Of a stretch of 64,000 nucleotides of DNA, positions 1 to 13,808 are shown piece by piece; within the stretch, counting starts at the first letter, position 1; each line of letters begins with the position of its first letter. Origin of the DNA: Phaeocystidibacter luteus (GTDB lineage: Bacteria; Bacteroidota; Bacteroidia; Flavobacteriales; Schleiferiaceae); contig NZ_WBVO01000007.1 in assembly GCF_008933115.1 (NCBI RefSeq), positions 1 to 64,000 on the forward strand, in the 5' to 3' direction. The notes under the pieces are model-generated. The model worked only from the letters and a program-made list of their open reading frames with translations. It did not search any database and was not told the DNA's origin. The translations under genes were made by a program, and so were the position numbers.

Positions 1-128
1 GAGCTTTTGATTCATAAAACAAGCTTTCTCCAAAGGTTTTTTGCGGGTTTGCGAAGATTTTTTCACCCCCACTCCTCAACTAGCTGATAATCCACAAATT
101 GCCTGTGCATAACAGTTACACTTGTAGC

Positions 129-165
129 AAAAAAAAGCCGCCCACCCTTGCGGATGAGCGGCTCA
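129..165 (-). terminator. Intrinsic terminator of the rpoBC operon
   Basis: Read on the minus strand, AGCCGC pairs with GCGGCT around a GC-rich loop and is followed by eight Ts (129-136). It lies about 20 nt after the stop of the DUF3467 gene and so closes the tRNA-tuf-rpl-rpo operon. Bases 1-128 to its left contain no gene that I can support. Confidence 0.8.
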
Positions 166-182
166 CTTATCTCTCGTGAAGC

Positions 183-505
183 TTATGCTTGCCCAGTCGG
201 ACCACCAAAATTAAGCGGCACTCCTGGCTGTTCTCCCTCAGCAATTTCTCCATGCATCTGCTCATAACGAGCTACATTTTCCGCCAACGCCTTAGCCAAG
301 CGCTTAGCATGCTGTGGAGTGAGAATAATCCTCGACTTAACTCGAGCCTTTGGAAGCCCAGGCATCACCTGAACAAAATCCACCACGAACTCCGAATGAC
401 TGTGGTTGATGATCGCCAAGTTACTGTACGTACCATCAGCCGACTCCGGCGTGAGCTCTATGTTGAGCTGATTGCCCTGATTCTGATCTTTCGGATTGTC
501 CGCCA

Positions 506-506
<1 letters not shown>
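183..506 (-). CDS. DUF3467 family protein
   Basis: This 107-residue protein of unknown function belongs to the DUF3467 family, which in Bacteroidota commonly sits directly after rpoC. It is small and soluble, with no signal peptide or membrane segment. Its core is a beta-rich region (residues about 13-60, including NLAIINHSHSEFVVDF and SRIILTPQHAKRL), then a helix and a Gly/Pro-rich tail. Its ATG overlaps the rpoC stop by one base (TAATG), so translation is probably coupled to rpoC. It is the last gene before the operon terminator. The role is not known; the conserved position suggests a link to transcription, but that is inference from context only. Confidence 0.85.
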
Positions 507-4816
<4,310 letters not shown>

Positions 4817-4846
4817 TGTACGCGAGGATTAAAATTATTTGAATCC

Positions 4847-4867
4847 TCCCCGCCGCTTGGGCGGGGA
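4847..4867 (-). promoter_or_regulatory. Stem-loop in the rpoB-rpoC spacer
   Basis: TCCCCGCC and GGCGGGGA form a perfect 8-bp GC-rich stem with a 5-nt loop in the 58-nt spacer between rpoB and rpoC. On the minus strand no T-run follows, so it is unlikely to be a complete terminator. A partly self-complementary AT-rich stretch (GGATT...AATCC, 4827-4846) follows it. An RNA-processing or stabilising role is inference. Confidence 0.5.
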
Positions 4868-4874
4868 AGAATCT

Positions 4875-7800
4875 TTAGTCTAGAGTGATCTTAAGTCCGA
4901 GTCCTTGCAATTCGTGCAACAATACGTTGAACGATTCTGGAATTCCCGGTTCCGGCATGCGCTCTCCTTTTACGATAGACTCGTACGTTTTCGCACGACC
5001 TACAACGTCATCGGATTTCACAGTAAGGATTTCTCGCAAGATGTTGGAAGCACCGAATGCCTCGAGTGCCCAAACCTCCATCTCACCAAAACGCTGGCCA
5101 CCAAACTGGGCCTTACCACCAAGTGGCTGCTGTGTAATGAGTGAGTATGGTCCGATTGAACGGGCGTGCATCTTGTCGTCTACCATGTGACCTAGTTTCA
5201 GCATGTAGATCACACCTACAGTTGCCTTTTGGTCGAAACGCTGTCCAGTACCTCCGTCAAACAAGAATGTGTGACCGAACTCAGGAACACCTGCTGCGTC
5301 TGTCTCCTTCTTGATGTCGTCTAGTGACGCACCATCGAAGATTGGCGTAGCATAGTGCTTGCCAGTCTTCAAACCAGCCCAGCCCAATACTGTTTCGTAA
5401 ATCTGACCAATGTTCATACGAGATGGTACACCTAGTGGGTTCAATACGATATCCACTGGAGTTCCGTCTTCGAGGAACGGCATATCTTCTTCACGTACGA
5501 TTTTCGCTACGATACCTTTGTTACCGTGGCGACCCGCCATCTTATCACCTACTTTAAGCTTACGTTTCTTAGCGATGTAAACCTTAGCAAGCTTGATAAT
5601 TCCAGATGGCAACTCGTCACCCACAGAGATTTGGAACTTCTTACGGCGGTATACACCAGTAAGGTCGTTCACCTTAATCTTGTAGTTGTGAAGCAAGTTC
5701 TGAATCAAGGTGTTCTTATCAGCGTCTGTAGTCCAAGTTCCACCAGTAATACGGGTGAAGTCCTCGATACCGTTCAAGACTTTCTGAGTGAACTTAGTTC
5801 CTTTCGGAATAACTTCTTCGTTGAGATCGTTCAAGATACCTTGGCAAGTTTTGCCAGCTACCAATTGCGACAATTTCTCGATGAAGATTCCGCGAACACC
5901 TTCTAGTTGACTATTAAACTCAAGTTCGATTACTTCGAGCTCTTCTTTATCTTGTGCACGCTGACGCTTGTCCTTCACGGCACGTGAGAACAACTTCTTG
6001 TCAACAACAACACCAGAAAGTGAAGGAGATGCTTTCAAAGATGCATCCTTAACATCACCTGCCTTATCTCCGAAGATTGCACGAAGGAGCTTCTCTTCTG
6101 GTGAAGGATCGCTCTCCCCTTTTGGAGTGATCTTACCAATCAAGATGTCTCCAGGAGTAACCTCTGCACCGATACGGATGATACCGTTCTCGTCGAGGTC
6201 CTTAGTTGCTTCTTCAGAAACGTTAGGAATGTCAGAAGTCAATTCTTCCATACCCAACTTGGTGTCGCGCACTTCGAGTGTGTACTCGTCGATGTGAATC
6301 GATGTGAAGATATCGTCGCGAACAACCTTTTCGTTGATCACAATCGCATCCTCGAAGTTATATCCTTTCCAAGGCATGAAGGCAACGAGTAGGTTACGCC
6401 CCAAAGCGAGGTCGCCTTTCTCTGTACCATATCCTTCGCAAAGAATTTGACCTTTAGTAACGCGCTGACCTTTGCTAACGATAGGCTTGAGGTTGATCGT
6501 TGTGCTCTGGTTAGTCTTCAAGAACTTAGTGAGGTGGTAAGACTTCACGTCGTCATCGAAGCTAACGAGGCGATCTTCATCCGTACGGTCGTAGCGGATG
6601 TGAATTTCGCGCGCATCAACTGCTTCAACTACACCGTCGCCTTCTGCAGCCACAAGTACACGTGAGTCACGTGCAACTTGGCCTTCGAGGCCGGTACCTA
6701 CGATTGGACGATCAGGACGCAATAGTGGTACGGCCTGACGCATCATGTTAGATCCCATGAGTGCACGGTTCGCATCATCGTGCTCCAAGAATGGAATGAG
6801 TGATGCGGAAATTGATGCAATCTGGTTCGGAGCAACGTCCATATAGTTAATCTGCTCAGGCTCTAGAACTGGGAAGTCACCCTCGTCACGCACCTTAACA
6901 CGGTTGTTCTCGAAAGAACCATCTTCGTTAAGCGGTGCGTTCGCCTGTGCGATTACTTTTTCTTCTTCTTCCTCAGCACTGAGGTAAGTTGGGTCGATAT
7001 CCAAACGCACCTTACCACCTTCAACTTGGCGGTATGGGGTTTCGATGAAGCCCATGTTATTCACCTTCGCATAAACACAAAGTGAAGAGATCAAACCAAT
7101 GTTTGGTCCTTCTGGTGTTTCGATTGGACAAAGGCGACCGTAGTGTGTGTAGTGAACGTCACGTACCTCGAAGCCTGCGCGCTCACGGCTCAAACCACCT
7201 GGACCTAGTGCAGAAAGACGACGCTTGTGCGTGATCTCTGAAAGAGGGTTGGTTTGATCCATAAACTGGCTTAGCTGGTTGGTTCCGAAGAACGAGTTGA
7301 TAACCGAGCTAAGTGTCTTCGCATTGATCAAGTCAATTGGAGTGAAGACTTCGTTATCGCGAACGTTCATACGCTCACGGATGGTACGCGCCATACGAGC
7401 GAGACCTACGCCAAACTGGTTGGCAAGCTGCTCACCTACGGTACGAACACGACGGTTTGAAAGGTGGTCGATGTCATCAACTTCAGCCTTGCTGTTGATC
7501 AATTGGATCAAGTAGCGGATGATGTGAATGATATCGTCTTTCGTAAGAACTTGAACATCGCTTTCGATTTCAAGTCCGAGCTTCTTGTTCAAGCGGTAAC
7601 GACCAACCTCACCGAGGTTGTAGCGTTGTTCGCTGAAGAAGAGCTTATCGATGATACCGCGAGCGGTTTCCTCATCAGGCGGTTCGGCGTTACGAAGCTG
7701 ACGATAGATGTGCTCAACGGCCTCTTTTTCTGAGTTAGTTGGATCCTTCTGAAGCGTGTTGTAGATGATAGCGTACTCGCTACTTTCAACATCTTCTTTG

Positions 7801-8693
7801 TGAAGAAGGATGGTTGCCACTTCGGCGTCGAGAATTACATCGAGGTGATCCTTCTCTAGGAGGGTATCACGATCGAGAACTACTTCGTTACGCTCGATAG
7901 AAACAACTTCGCCAGTATCCTCATCTACGAAATCCTCAATCCATGTTTTGAGGACACGAGCAGCGAGGCGACGGCCAACTACGCGCTTGAGTGCGGTTTT
8001 CGAAACCTTCACTTCCTCTGCCAAGTCGAAGATCTCGAGGATATCTTTATCGCGTTCATAACCGATAGAACGAAGCAAGGTAGTAACCGGAAGCTTCTTC
8101 TTACGATCGATGTACGCGTACATTACGCTGTTGATGTCGGTTGCAAATTCGATCCAAGAACCTTTGAACGGAATAATACGAGCTGAATACAGCTTGGTAC
8201 CGTTTGCGTGGAAGCTTTGACCGAAGAATACACCTGGTGAACGGTGAAGATGAGATACGACAATACGTTCAGCACCGTTGATAATAAATGTACCCCTTGG
8301 GGTCATGTACGGGATAGATCCGAGGAAAACATCTTGAACGATGGTTTCGAAGTCCTCGTGTTCAGGATCCGTACAGTAGAGTTTTAGTCTGGCCTTCAGC
8401 GGAACGCTGAAAGTCAATCCTCGCTCAATACACTCCAGTTCGGAATAACGTGGAGGGTCGATGAAGTAGTCGATGAACTCTAGTACGAACTGGTTGCGTG
8501 CGTCCGTGATTGGAAAGTTCTCAGCAAAAGTTCTGTAGAGACCTTCGCTGTTTCGCTCTTCGGGTTTGGTTTCAATTTGAAAGAAATCTTGGAAGGATTT
8601 CAACTGAATGTCCAAGAAGTCCGGGTAACCGGCTTGGGCAAGTGTTGATGCAAAGTTAATCCTATCCGATTTGTGCGCCAGAGGATTCGCCAT
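4875..8693 (-). CDS. rpoB: DNA-directed RNA polymerase subunit beta
   Basis: This is the second large catalytic subunit of RNA polymerase and the target of rifampicin. Its 1272 residues match the Bacteroidota family length. Diagnostic stretches are the rifampicin-region sequence ending in [12 protein letters not shown], the [15 protein letters not shown] segment, [12 protein letters not shown] near the active centre, and the C-terminal clamp sequence [16 protein letters not shown]. Translation starts at an ATG 98 nt downstream of rplL. The intervening spacer holds a long hairpin (8724-8770), a position where other bacteria have an attenuator and processing site. rpoC follows in the same operon. 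Confidence 0.99.
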   Translation of the reverse strand: MANPLAHKSDRINFASTLAQAGYPDFLDIQLKSFQDFFQIETKPEERNSEGLYRTFAENFPITDARNQFVLEFIDYFIDPPRYSELECIERGLTFSVPLKARLKLYCTDPEHEDFETIVQDVFLGSIPYMTPRGTFIINGAERIVVSHLHRSPGVFFGQSFHANGTKLYSARIIPFKGSWIEFATDINSVMYAYIDRKKKLPVTTLLRSIGYERDKDILEIFDLAEEVKVSKTALKRVVGRRLAARVLKTWIEDFVDEDTGEVVSIERNEVVLDRDTLLEKDHLDVILDAEVATILLHKEDVESSEYAIIYNTLQKDPTNSEKEAVEHIYRQLRNAEPPDEETARGIIDKLFFSEQRYNLGEVGRYRLNKKLGLEIESDVQVLTKDDIIHIIRYLIQLINSKAEVDDIDHLSNRRVRTVGEQLANQFGVGLARMARTIRERMNVRDNEVFTPIDLINAKTLSSVINSFFGTNQLSQFMDQTNPLSEITHKRRLSALGPGGLSRERAGFEVRDVHYTHYGRLCPIETPEGPNIGLISSLCVYAKVNNMGFIETPYRQVEGGKVRLDIDPTYLSAEEEEEKVIAQANAPLNEDGSFENNRVKVRDEGDFPVLEPEQINYMDVAPNQIASISASLIPFLEHDDANRALMGSNMMRQAVPLLRPDRPIVGTGLEGQVARDSRVLVAAEGDGVVEAVDAREIHIRYDRTDEDRLVSFDDDVKSYHLTKFLKTNQSTTINLKPIVSKGQRVTKGQILCEGYGTEKGDLALGRNLLVAFMPWKGYNFEDAIVINEKVVRDDIFTSIHIDEYTLEVRDTKLGMEELTSDIPNVSEEATKDLDENGIIRIGAEVTPGDILIGKITPKGESDPSPEEKLLRAIFGDKAGDVKDASLKASPSLSGVVVDKKLFSRAVKDKRQRAQDKEELEVIELEFNSQLEGVRGIFIEKLSQLVAGKTCQGILNDLNEEVIPKGTKFTQKVLNGIEDFTRITGGTWTTDADKNTLIQNLLHNYKIKVNDLTGVYRRKKFQISVGDELPSGIIKLAKVYIAKKRKLKVGDKMAGRHGNKGIVAKIVREEDMPFLEDGTPVDIVLNPLGVPSRMNIGQIYETVLGWAGLKTGKHYATPIFDGASLDDIKKETDAAGVPEFGHTFLFDGGTGQRFDQKATVGVIYMLKLGHMVDDKMHARSIGPYSLITQQPLGGKAQFGGQRFGEMEVWALEAFGASNILREILTVKSDDVVGRAKTYESIVKGERMPEPGIPESFNVLLHELQGLGLKITLD

Positions 8694-8723
8694 TGGAAAG
8701 CAATGTTAATTTATACACAAAAG

Positions 8724-8770
8724 GGTTTAGGCCAATCCCGTGCTTAAAAAAGCCGGGAAAGACCTAAACC
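8724..8770 (-). promoter_or_regulatory. Long stem-loop between rplL and rpoB (putative attenuator or processing site)
   Basis: GGTTTAGG (8724-8731) pairs with CCTAAACC (8763-8770). An inner stem, TCCCG with CGGGA, is nested inside. On the minus strand the loop contains a six-T run and the outer stem is followed by CTTTTG. The whole structure fills the 98-nt gap between the ribosomal-protein and RNA-polymerase genes. In E. coli an attenuator and RNase III site lie at the same gene junction, so a similar role is plausible but not shown. Confidence 0.55.
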
Positions 8771-8791
8771 TTAAAGTTTCGGGAGGCGAGC

Positions 8792-9169
8792 TTACTTAAG
8801 CTCTACCTCAGCACCAGCTTCTTCAAGCTGGCCCTTGAGGGCTTCTGCCTCGTCCTTGGCAACGCCTTCCTTGATAGCGCTAGGAGCGCTGTCTACCTTT
8901 TCTTTAGCTTCTTTGAGTCCGAGACCGGTCATTTCTTTAACCAATTTCACGACTGCAAGCTTAGAAGCTCCAGCAGACTTAAGGATGACGTCAAATTCTG
9001 ATTTCTCCTCGCCACCTCCGGCTTCACCACCACCGGCAGGACCGGCAACAGCAACCGCAGCAGCAGCAGGCTCGATGCCATGCTCTTCTTTGAGGTATGT
9101 AGCGAGTTCGTTTACCTCCTTAACGGTTAGGTTTACGAGGGCTTCGCCCAATTCTTTGATATCAGCCAT
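8792..9169 (-). CDS. rplL: 50S ribosomal protein L7/L12
   Basis: This 125-residue acidic stalk protein recruits translation GTPases to the ribosome. The N-terminal dimerisation domain (about 1-35), an Ala/Gly-rich hinge with [10 protein letters not shown] (about 38-56), and the C-terminal factor-binding domain with the motif [14 protein letters not shown] are all clear. The length is normal. It follows rplJ by 60 nt, and the two encode the L10-(L7/L12) stalk complex. rpoB lies downstream across a 98-nt spacer with a hairpin. Confidence 0.99.
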   Translation of the reverse strand: MADIKELGEALVNLTVKEVNELATYLKEEHGIEPAAAAVAVAGPAGGGEAGGGEEKSEFDVILKSAGASKLAVVKLVKEMTGLGLKEAKEKVDSAPSAIKEGVAKDEAEALKGQLEEAGAEVELK

Positions 9170-9229
9170 TTTGACTTCTTTTTAGTGTTTAAAACTTACG
9201 CGTATATGGAAGCTGAGTGCGTACAAAAA

Positions 9230-9754
9230 TTACTGTGCTCTTTCTTCAAGAGCTTTAACCAAACCTGCCACTTTGTTACCGGCTGACCCTTGAAGGGCAG
9301 AGATAACGTTCTTAGCAGGCGATTGCAAGAGCGCGATAACGTCTCCGATGAGTTCGTCCTTGCTCTTGATGTTGCTGAGCGCATCGAGTTGATCGTCGCC
9401 GATGTAGATAGCCTCCTCGATGTAAGCACCTTTAAGGATAGGCTTCTCGCTCTTTTTGCGGAACTCCTTAATAAGTTTCGCAGGAGCGTTTCCGGCTTCG
9501 CTCACCATGATGCTGGTGTTGCCTTTGAGTACTTCGAAAAGACCTTCAAAAGGCTTTTCGGTGCGCTCCATGGCTTTCTTCAGCAAAGTGTTCTTAACAA
9601 CGCTAATCTTGATTTCGTTCTTGAAAGCCTGACGGCGCAAGTTTGAAGTAGATTCGGCGTCGAGACCAGCGATATCAGCGATATAAAGGGTGTTAGCCCC
9701 TTCGAGGATACCAACTAGTGCTTCGATTTCTTGATTTTTTTCTTCTCGTGTCAT
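9230..9754 (-). CDS. rplJ: 50S ribosomal protein L10
   Basis: L10 (174 residues) anchors L7/L12 dimers to 23S rRNA at the stalk base. The family start (MTREEKNQEIEALVGILEGA) and the conserved middle (KISVVKNTLLKKAM, KPFEGLFEVLKGNT) are readable. The C-terminal helix LVKALEERAQ is the L7/L12 binding platform. It starts with ATG only 24 nt after rplA. That gap leaves no room for the long L10 leader known from E. coli, so autoregulation, if present, must use another site. Confidence 0.98.
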   Translation of the reverse strand: MTREEKNQEIEALVGILEGANTLYIADIAGLDAESTSNLRRQAFKNEIKISVVKNTLLKKAMERTEKPFEGLFEVLKGNTSIMVSEAGNAPAKLIKEFRKKSEKPILKGAYIEEAIYIGDDQLDALSNIKSKDELIGDVIALLQSPAKNVISALQGSAGNKVAGLVKALEERAQ

Positions 9755-9778
9755 TACACTGTCTTTTGGGCAGATGAA

Positions 9779-10468
9779 TTAAACGCTCTTAGAGTCCACT
9801 GGAATACCAGGGCCCATAGTGCTTGACATAAATACGCTCTTCACGTAGGTTCCTTTAGCCGCTACAGGCTTCATACGAACCAAAGTCTTGAGCAATTCTT
9901 CTGCGTTCTCCTTGATTTTATCAGCGGTGAAAGAAGTCTTACCAACAGAAGCGTGTACGATACCGTAACGATCTACTTTGAAGTCAATCTTACCAGCTTT
10001 CACATCAGAGATTGCCTTAGCCACGTCCATAGTTACGGTGCCCGTCTTAGGGTTAGGCATCAAACCACGTGGACCAAGAACACGTCCCAAAGGACCAATC
10101 TTGCCCATTACGGCAGGCATGGTCACGATTACATCAACATCGGTCCAACCATTCTTGATTTTATCGATGTACTCATCAAGTCCTACGAAATCTGCTCCGG
10201 CGTCTTTAGCCTCTTGCTCTTTGTCTGGAGTAACGAGTGCGAGAACGCGTACGTCTTTACCAGTACCGTGAGGAAGAGTTACAACACCACGAACCATTTG
10301 GTTTGCTTTACGTGGGTCTACACCCAAGCGCACCGCTAGGTCAACAGAAGCATCGAACTTCGTATTGCTTGTTTCTTTCACTAGGGTTGAAGCTTCCTCA
10401 ACAGAGTAAACTCTCCCTTTTTCAATCTTCTCAGCAGCAGCCTTCTGCTTTTTAGTCAATTTTCCCAT
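9779..10468 (-). CDS. rplA: 50S ribosomal protein L1
   Basis: L1 binds the L1 stalk of 23S rRNA and in many bacteria represses its own operon. I chose the ATG at 10468, giving [15 protein letters not shown], the standard family beginning. A TTG two codons upstream (10474) is also open but has no support. The product is 229 residues. Conserved stretches include [36 protein letters not shown] and the C-terminal [12 protein letters not shown]. It lies 18 nt after rplK, with which it forms the classic L11-L1 pair. Confidence 0.98.
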   Translation of the reverse strand: MGKLTKKQKAAAEKIEKGRVYSVEEASTLVKETSNTKFDASVDLAVRLGVDPRKANQMVRGVVTLPHGTGKDVRVLALVTPDKEQEAKDAGADFVGLDEYIDKIKNGWTDVDVIVTMPAVMGKIGPLGRVLGPRGLMPNPKTGTVTMDVAKAISDVKAGKIDFKVDRYGIVHASVGKTSFTADKIKENAEELLKTLVRMKPVAAKGTYVKSVFMSSTMGPGIPVDSKSV

Positions 10469-10486
10469 CTCCAATGCTTATTTGCG

Positions 10487-10924
10487 TTAGAACGGCTTCG
10501 GGCCAGTGATTGTAAGTCCCATAGAGCGAGCTGTACCAGCTACCATGCTCATAGCACTTTCAACAGTAAAGCAGTTGAGGTCTGGCATCTTGTCTTCCGC
10601 GATAGTGCGAACTTGATCCCAGGATACCTTACCTACCTTAACACGGTTTGACTCGGAAGATCCTTTCTTGATTTTGGCTGCTTCCATCAATTGAACGGCT
10701 GCTGGTGGGGTCTTAACAACGAAGTCGAAAGACTTGTCGGAATAGACCGTAATAACAACCGGCAGAAGTTTGCCTTGCTTATCTTGGGTTCGTGCATTAA
10801 ATTGCTTGCAGAATTCCATGATGTTAACGCCTTTCGCACCTAGGGCAGGACCCACAGGAGGCGAAGGATTGGCAGCACCACCACGAACTTGCAGCTTAAT
10901 CAGCCCACTTACCTCTTTAGCCAT
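10487..10924 (-). CDS. rplK: 50S ribosomal protein L11
   Basis: L11 (145 residues) binds the GTPase-associated centre of 23S rRNA. The proline-rich hinge sequence [20 protein letters not shown] and the C-terminal [17 protein letters not shown] are typical. It begins with ATG 80 nt after nusG. The leader contains a hairpin with GACCT/AGGTC arms (10959-10986). L1 commonly represses the rplKA mRNA at such a leader, so this hairpin is a candidate site; the match to an L1 target was not tested. Confidence 0.98.
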   Translation of the reverse strand: MAKEVSGLIKLQVRGGAANPSPPVGPALGAKGVNIMEFCKQFNARTQDKQGKLLPVVITVYSDKSFDFVVKTPPAAVQLMEAAKIKKGSSESNRVKVGKVSWDQVRTIAEDKMPDLNCFTVESAMSMVAGTARSMGLTITGPKPF

Positions 10925-11004
10925 TATTGCAGTTCTTTATAAAATGAGTTAGCATTAAGACCTTTGGGTGGAAGCTTCCTCAGGTCGCCGAGCTCACATC
11001 TCGT

Positions 11005-11553
11005 TTAACTTTCTTTCTCTACTTGCATAAAGCTCAATTCCAATGGAGTTTTTCTTCCGAAAATCTTCACCATTACTTCGAGCTTGCGTTTCTCTTCGTT
11101 AATCTTCTCGATCGTACCAGAGAAGTCTCTGAACGGACCGTCGATTACCTTCACACTCTCACCCACTACGAATGGAATGTTGATTTGTTCTGCTGTTTCG
11201 GCGAGTTCGTCGAACTTACCTAGCATGCGGTTCACTTCGCTAGTTCTCAAAGGCACAGGATCTCCGCCTTTGGTCTCACCAAGAAAACCGATAACTCCAG
11301 GAACATTCTTAATGGTGTGAATCATCTCACCTGTAAGAACTGTTTCTACCATGATGTAACCAGGGTAGTAATTGCGTTCCTTGTATACTTTCTTCCCGTT
11401 ACGGATTTGGTAAACCTTTTCGGTTGGAACCAAAACCTGCCCCATCATGTCAGTCAACCCAGCGTGCTCAACATCGCTTTCGATGTAGGTTTTCACTTTG
11501 TTTTCCTGACCGCTGATAGCGCGGACTACATACCACTTTTTACCGTCGCTCAT
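11005..11553 (-). CDS. nusG: Transcription termination/antitermination protein NusG
   Basis: NusG (182 residues) binds RNA polymerase and couples transcription to translation or Rho. The N-terminal NGN domain (WYVVRAISGQENKVKTYIE, then YYPGYIMVE) is followed by a C-terminal KOW domain (VGESVKVIDGPFRDFSGTI). Length and start match the family. It follows secE by 21 nt, the nearly universal bacterial secE-nusG arrangement, and precedes rplK. Confidence 0.98.
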   Translation of the reverse strand: MSDGKKWYVVRAISGQENKVKTYIESDVEHAGLTDMMGQVLVPTEKVYQIRNGKKVYKERNYYPGYIMVETVLTGEMIHTIKNVPGVIGFLGETKGGDPVPLRTSEVNRMLGKFDELAETAEQINIPFVVGESVKVIDGPFRDFSGTIEKINEEKRKLEVMVKIFGRKTPLELSFMQVEKES

Positions 11554-11574
11554 GGTTGTTGAGTCCTATAGGGA

Positions 11575-11769
11575 TTAATTAAAGAAAGTTCGTAGGAACT
11601 CCAATACGTTCACAATCGCTTGGTCCATTACAAAAATGGCTAGTGCGAAGATGACCGATGCTACGATTACGAGAACCGTACTTTTTTGCAAATCGGACAA
11701 CGTAGGCCAAGTGGCCTTTTGTGCGAACTCCTCGTAGGAGCTTTGGAGATATCCTTTGATCTTACTCAT
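11575..11769 (-). CDS. secE: Protein translocase subunit SecE
   Basis: SecE is the single-span clamp subunit of the SecYEG channel. I placed the start at the ATG at 11769 (MSKIKGYLQSSYEEF), giving 64 residues. The open frame continues further upstream but there it reads into the tRNA-Trp gene. The amphipathic helix with the family motif KATWPT (about residues 18-23) is followed by one membrane segment (about 31-52). It is the short single-span form. The gene begins 18 nt after tRNA-Trp and precedes nusG. Confidence 0.96.
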   Translation of the reverse strand: MSKIKGYLQSSYEEFAQKATWPTLSDLQKSTVLVIVASVIFALAIFVMDQAIVNVLEFLRTFFN

Positions 11770-11787
11770 TATTTCTTCACTTGCTTG

Positions 11788-11860
11788 CACGGGTGGAGAG
11801 ACTCGAACTCCCAACTTGCGGTTTTGGAGACCGCTGCTCTACCAATTGAACTACACCCGT
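11788..11860 (-). tRNA. tRNA-Trp (CCA)
   Basis: A 73-nt cloverleaf is readable on the minus strand. The acceptor arms ACGGGTG/CACCCGT pair fully with discriminator G. The anticodon loop is CTCCAAA (CCA, Trp) and the T-loop is GTTCGAG. The CCA end is not encoded. It sits between tuf and secE inside the operon, so it must be cut out of the mRNA. Confidence 0.97.
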
Positions 11861-11871
11861 ATTTACGGCAT

Positions 11872-11901
11872 AAAGGCGCCCGCCGTGAGGCGGACACCTT
11901 T
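11872..11901 (-). promoter_or_regulatory. Stem-loop between tuf and tRNA-Trp
   Basis: A 13-bp stem (11872-11884 with 11889-11901) closes a GTGA/TCAC tetraloop, with two G-U wobbles when transcribed from the minus strand. No T-run follows, so it is not a standard terminator. It may be an RNase processing site that separates the tuf mRNA from tRNA-Trp, or a partial attenuator. This is inference. Confidence 0.55.
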
Positions 11902-11926
11902 TACCGAAAAAATCTATGTTCGTCGA

Positions 11927-13114
11927 TTACTCGAGGATCTCAGTTACCTGACCTGCACCAACTGTACGTCCACCTTCGCGGATAGCGAAACGAAGACCTT
12001 TGTTGATAGCTACAGGAGCGATAAGGTTAACTTCGATGGTGAGGTTGTCACCAGGCATAACCATTTCTACTCCGTCTGGAAGGTTGATCTCACCAGTAAC
12101 GTCAGTAGTACGCAAGTAGAACTGAGGACGGTACTTGTTGTGGAAAGGAGTGTGGCGACCACCTTCTTCTTTCTTCAATACGTAAACCTCAGCCTTGAAC
12201 TTCACGTGTGGAGTGATTGAACCTGGCTTGCAGATTACCATACCACGACGGATGTCCTTCTTCTCAATACCACGGAGGAGGATACCTACGTTATCACCCG
12301 CTTCACCAGTATCAAGGATCTTACGGAACATCTCAACACCTGTGATAGTAGAGTTAAGCTTCTCGTCACCGAAACCGATGATTTCAACTGGGTCACCAGT
12401 GTTAGCGATACCAGTCTCGATACGACCAGTTGCTACAGTACCACGACCAGTGATTGAGAATACGTCCTCAATTGGCATCAAGAATGGCTTATCCTTGTCA
12501 CGCTCTGGCTCTTCGATGTAGCTGTCAACAGCGTCCATCAACTCCATAACTGTGTCAACCCACTTGTCTTCACCGTTCAATGCACCAAGTGCAGAACCCA
12601 TGATTACTGGAGCGTTGTCACCGTCATACTCGTAGAAAGAAAGAAGGTCACGAACCTCCATTTCAACGAGCTCAAGAAGCTCCTCGTCGTCTACCATGTC
12701 AACTTTGTTCAAGAAAACAACGATACGAGGAATACCTACCTGACGTCCAAGAAGGATGTGCTCACGAGTTTGTGGCATCGGACCGTCTGTAGCTGCTACT
12801 ACGAGGATAGCACCGTCCATCTGAGCGGCACCCGTTACCATGTTCTTTACGTAGTCGGCGTGACCAGGGCAGTCAACGTGAGCGTAGTGACGGTTTGCTG
12901 TCTCATACTCTACGTGTGACGTGTTGATCGTGATACCACGTTCTTTTTCTTCTGGTGCGTTATCGATTGAATCGAAATCGCGCTTTTGGCCAAAACCTTT
13001 GCTCGCCAATACTGTAGTAATAGCTGCAGTCAATGTGGTTTTACCGTGGTCAACGTGACCAATTGTTCCAATGTTCAAATGCGGCTTGGAACGTACGAAA
13101 TTCTCCTTTGCCAT
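11927..13114 (-). CDS. tuf: Elongation factor Tu
   Basis: EF-Tu delivers aminoacyl-tRNA to the ribosome with GTP hydrolysis. All G motifs are visible: P-loop GHVDHGKT (about residues 18-25), switch [29 protein letters not shown] and GSAL. The length is 395 residues, as expected, and it ends with the domain III sequence [14 protein letters not shown]. It starts with ATG 53 nt after tRNA-Thr(GGU). The tRNA-Thr/Tyr/Gly/Thr-tuf order is the same as at the E. coli tufB locus. No second tuf copy lies in the window. Confidence 0.99.
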   Translation of the reverse strand: MAKENFVRSKPHLNIGTIGHVDHGKTTLTAAITTVLASKGFGQKRDFDSIDNAPEEKERGITINTSHVEYETANRHYAHVDCPGHADYVKNMVTGAAQMDGAILVVAATDGPMPQTREHILLGRQVGIPRIVVFLNKVDMVDDEELLELVEMEVRDLLSFYEYDGDNAPVIMGSALGALNGEDKWVDTVMELMDAVDSYIEEPERDKDKPFLMPIEDVFSITGRGTVATGRIETGIANTGDPVEIIGFGDEKLNSTITGVEMFRKILDTGEAGDNVGILLRGIEKKDIRRGMVICKPGSITPHVKFKAEVYVLKKEEGGRHTPFHNKYRPQFYLRTTDVTGEINLPDGVEMVMPGDNLTIEVNLIAPVAINKGLRFAIREGGRTVGAGQVTEILE

Positions 13115-13167
13115 GATGAGTCGTCTTTTTATTAAATGAACCCGAAAGACTTAAATAACAATCTTAG

Positions 13168-13239
13168 AGCCAACGACGGGAATTGAACCCGTGACCTTTT
13201 CCTTACCAAGGAAACGCTCTACCCCTGAGCTACGTCGGC
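13168..13239 (-). tRNA. tRNA-Thr (GGT)
   Basis: This 72-nt minus-strand cloverleaf has acceptor arms GCCGACG/CGTTGGC, anticodon loop TTGGTAA (GGT) and T-loop GTTCAAT. It is the last tRNA before tuf and corresponds in position to thrT of E. coli. Confidence 0.97.
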
Positions 13240-13267
13240 CTGCATGGTCTTCCCGAAGGAAACCCAG

Positions 13268-13340
13268 AGCGGAAGACGGGATTCGAACCCGCGACCCTCA
13301 GCTTGGAAGGCTGATGCTCTACCAACTGAGCTACTTCCGC
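13268..13340 (-). tRNA. tRNA-Gly (TCC)
   Basis: This 73-nt minus-strand cloverleaf has acceptor arms GCGGAAG/CTTCCGC, anticodon loop CTTCCAA (TCC) and T-loop GTTCGAA. It corresponds in position to glyT of the E. coli tufB operon. Confidence 0.97.
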
Positions 13341-13406
13341 GTATCAACACATTAAGGCTCGACCGGACACCCCCAATGGGAACCAATCAAACCTGTCAAT
13401 GTCTTG

Positions 13407-13489
13407 TGGGGAGAGCAGGATTCGAACCTGCGAAGGTAAAAACCAACAGATTTACAGTCTGTCCTCGTTGGCCGCTTGAGTATCTCCCC
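13407..13489 (-). tRNA. tRNA-Tyr (GTA)
   Basis: This 83-nt class II tRNA has a long variable arm. The acceptor arms are GGGGAGA/TCTCCCC and the anticodon loop is CTGTAAA (GTA). It corresponds in position to tyrU of the E. coli tufB operon. Confidence 0.97.
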
Positions 13490-13543
13490 AATCTCTTTCC
13501 TCAATACATAAAGAACCTTCGACCCTCAAGTCGAAAAAACTTG

Positions 13544-13616
13544 AGCCAGCAGACGGACTCGAACCGCCGACCAGCTGATTACAAATCAGCTGCTCTACCA
13601 ACTGAGCTATGCTGGC
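13544..13616 (-). tRNA. tRNA-Thr (TGT)
   Basis: This 73-nt minus-strand cloverleaf has acceptor arms GCCAGCA/TGCTGGC, anticodon loop TTGTAAT (TGT) and T-loop GTTCGAG. It is the first gene of the superoperon and corresponds to thrU of E. coli. A terminator-like hairpin ends 2 nt before its 5' end. Confidence 0.97.
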
Positions 13617-13618
13617 TT

Positions 13619-13638
13619 AAAAAAAACGGCTTATGCCG
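13619..13638 (-). promoter_or_regulatory. Terminator-like hairpin just before the first tRNA
   Basis: On the minus strand CGGC-ATAA-GCCG is followed by eight Ts (13619-13626), ending 2 nt before tRNA-Thr(UGU). The stem is only 4 bp but all G-C. Another inverted repeat (GCCAG/CTGGC, 13657-13674) lies upstream in the same leader; on the plus strand that one is followed by six Ts. It could be a leaky attenuator or part of the tRNA 5' processing signal. Confidence 0.4.
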
Positions 13639-13692
13639 CTCTATTCCTAAGAACTCGCCAGTTTTGATCCTGGCTTTTTTCTAAAGGGACTG

Positions 13693-13723
13693 CAAATGTA
13701 TGAAAGATTTCAATTCCCGCAAA
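13693..13723 (-). promoter_or_regulatory. Promoter P1 of the tRNA-tuf-rpo operon
   Basis: Minus-strand TTTG (13720-13723), a 19-nt spacer and TACATTTG (13693-13700) match the Bacteroidota housekeeping promoter TTTG/TANNTTTG exactly. Transcription would start near 13688, about 70 nt upstream of the first tRNA. Confidence 0.65.
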
Positions 13724-13769
13724 CGCTGTCCCCACGTTTTTTACTTCAATTATTTCGTCGAAGCGGGGG

Positions 13770-13800
13770 CAAAAATACACCTTTTCCCTTTCCGTCAAAA
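13770..13800 (-). promoter_or_regulatory. Promoter P2 of the tRNA-tuf-rpo operon
   Basis: Minus-strand TTTTG (13796-13800), an 18-nt spacer and TATTTTTG (13770-13777) form a second full consensus match. It lies about 75 bp upstream of P1 and just past the hpf terminator, so it is a tandem promoter for the same operon. Confidence 0.6.
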
Positions 13801-13808
13801 CCTTCAAC

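Noticed and set aside
9755-9778. An L10-binding leader as in E. coli rplJ
   Set aside because: Only 24 nt separate rplA and rplJ, too short for the known leader structure.
13244-13684. A 146-codon plus-strand frame across the tRNA cluster
   Set aside because: It runs antisense through three tRNA genes (Gly, Tyr, Thr) and encodes no recognisable domain.
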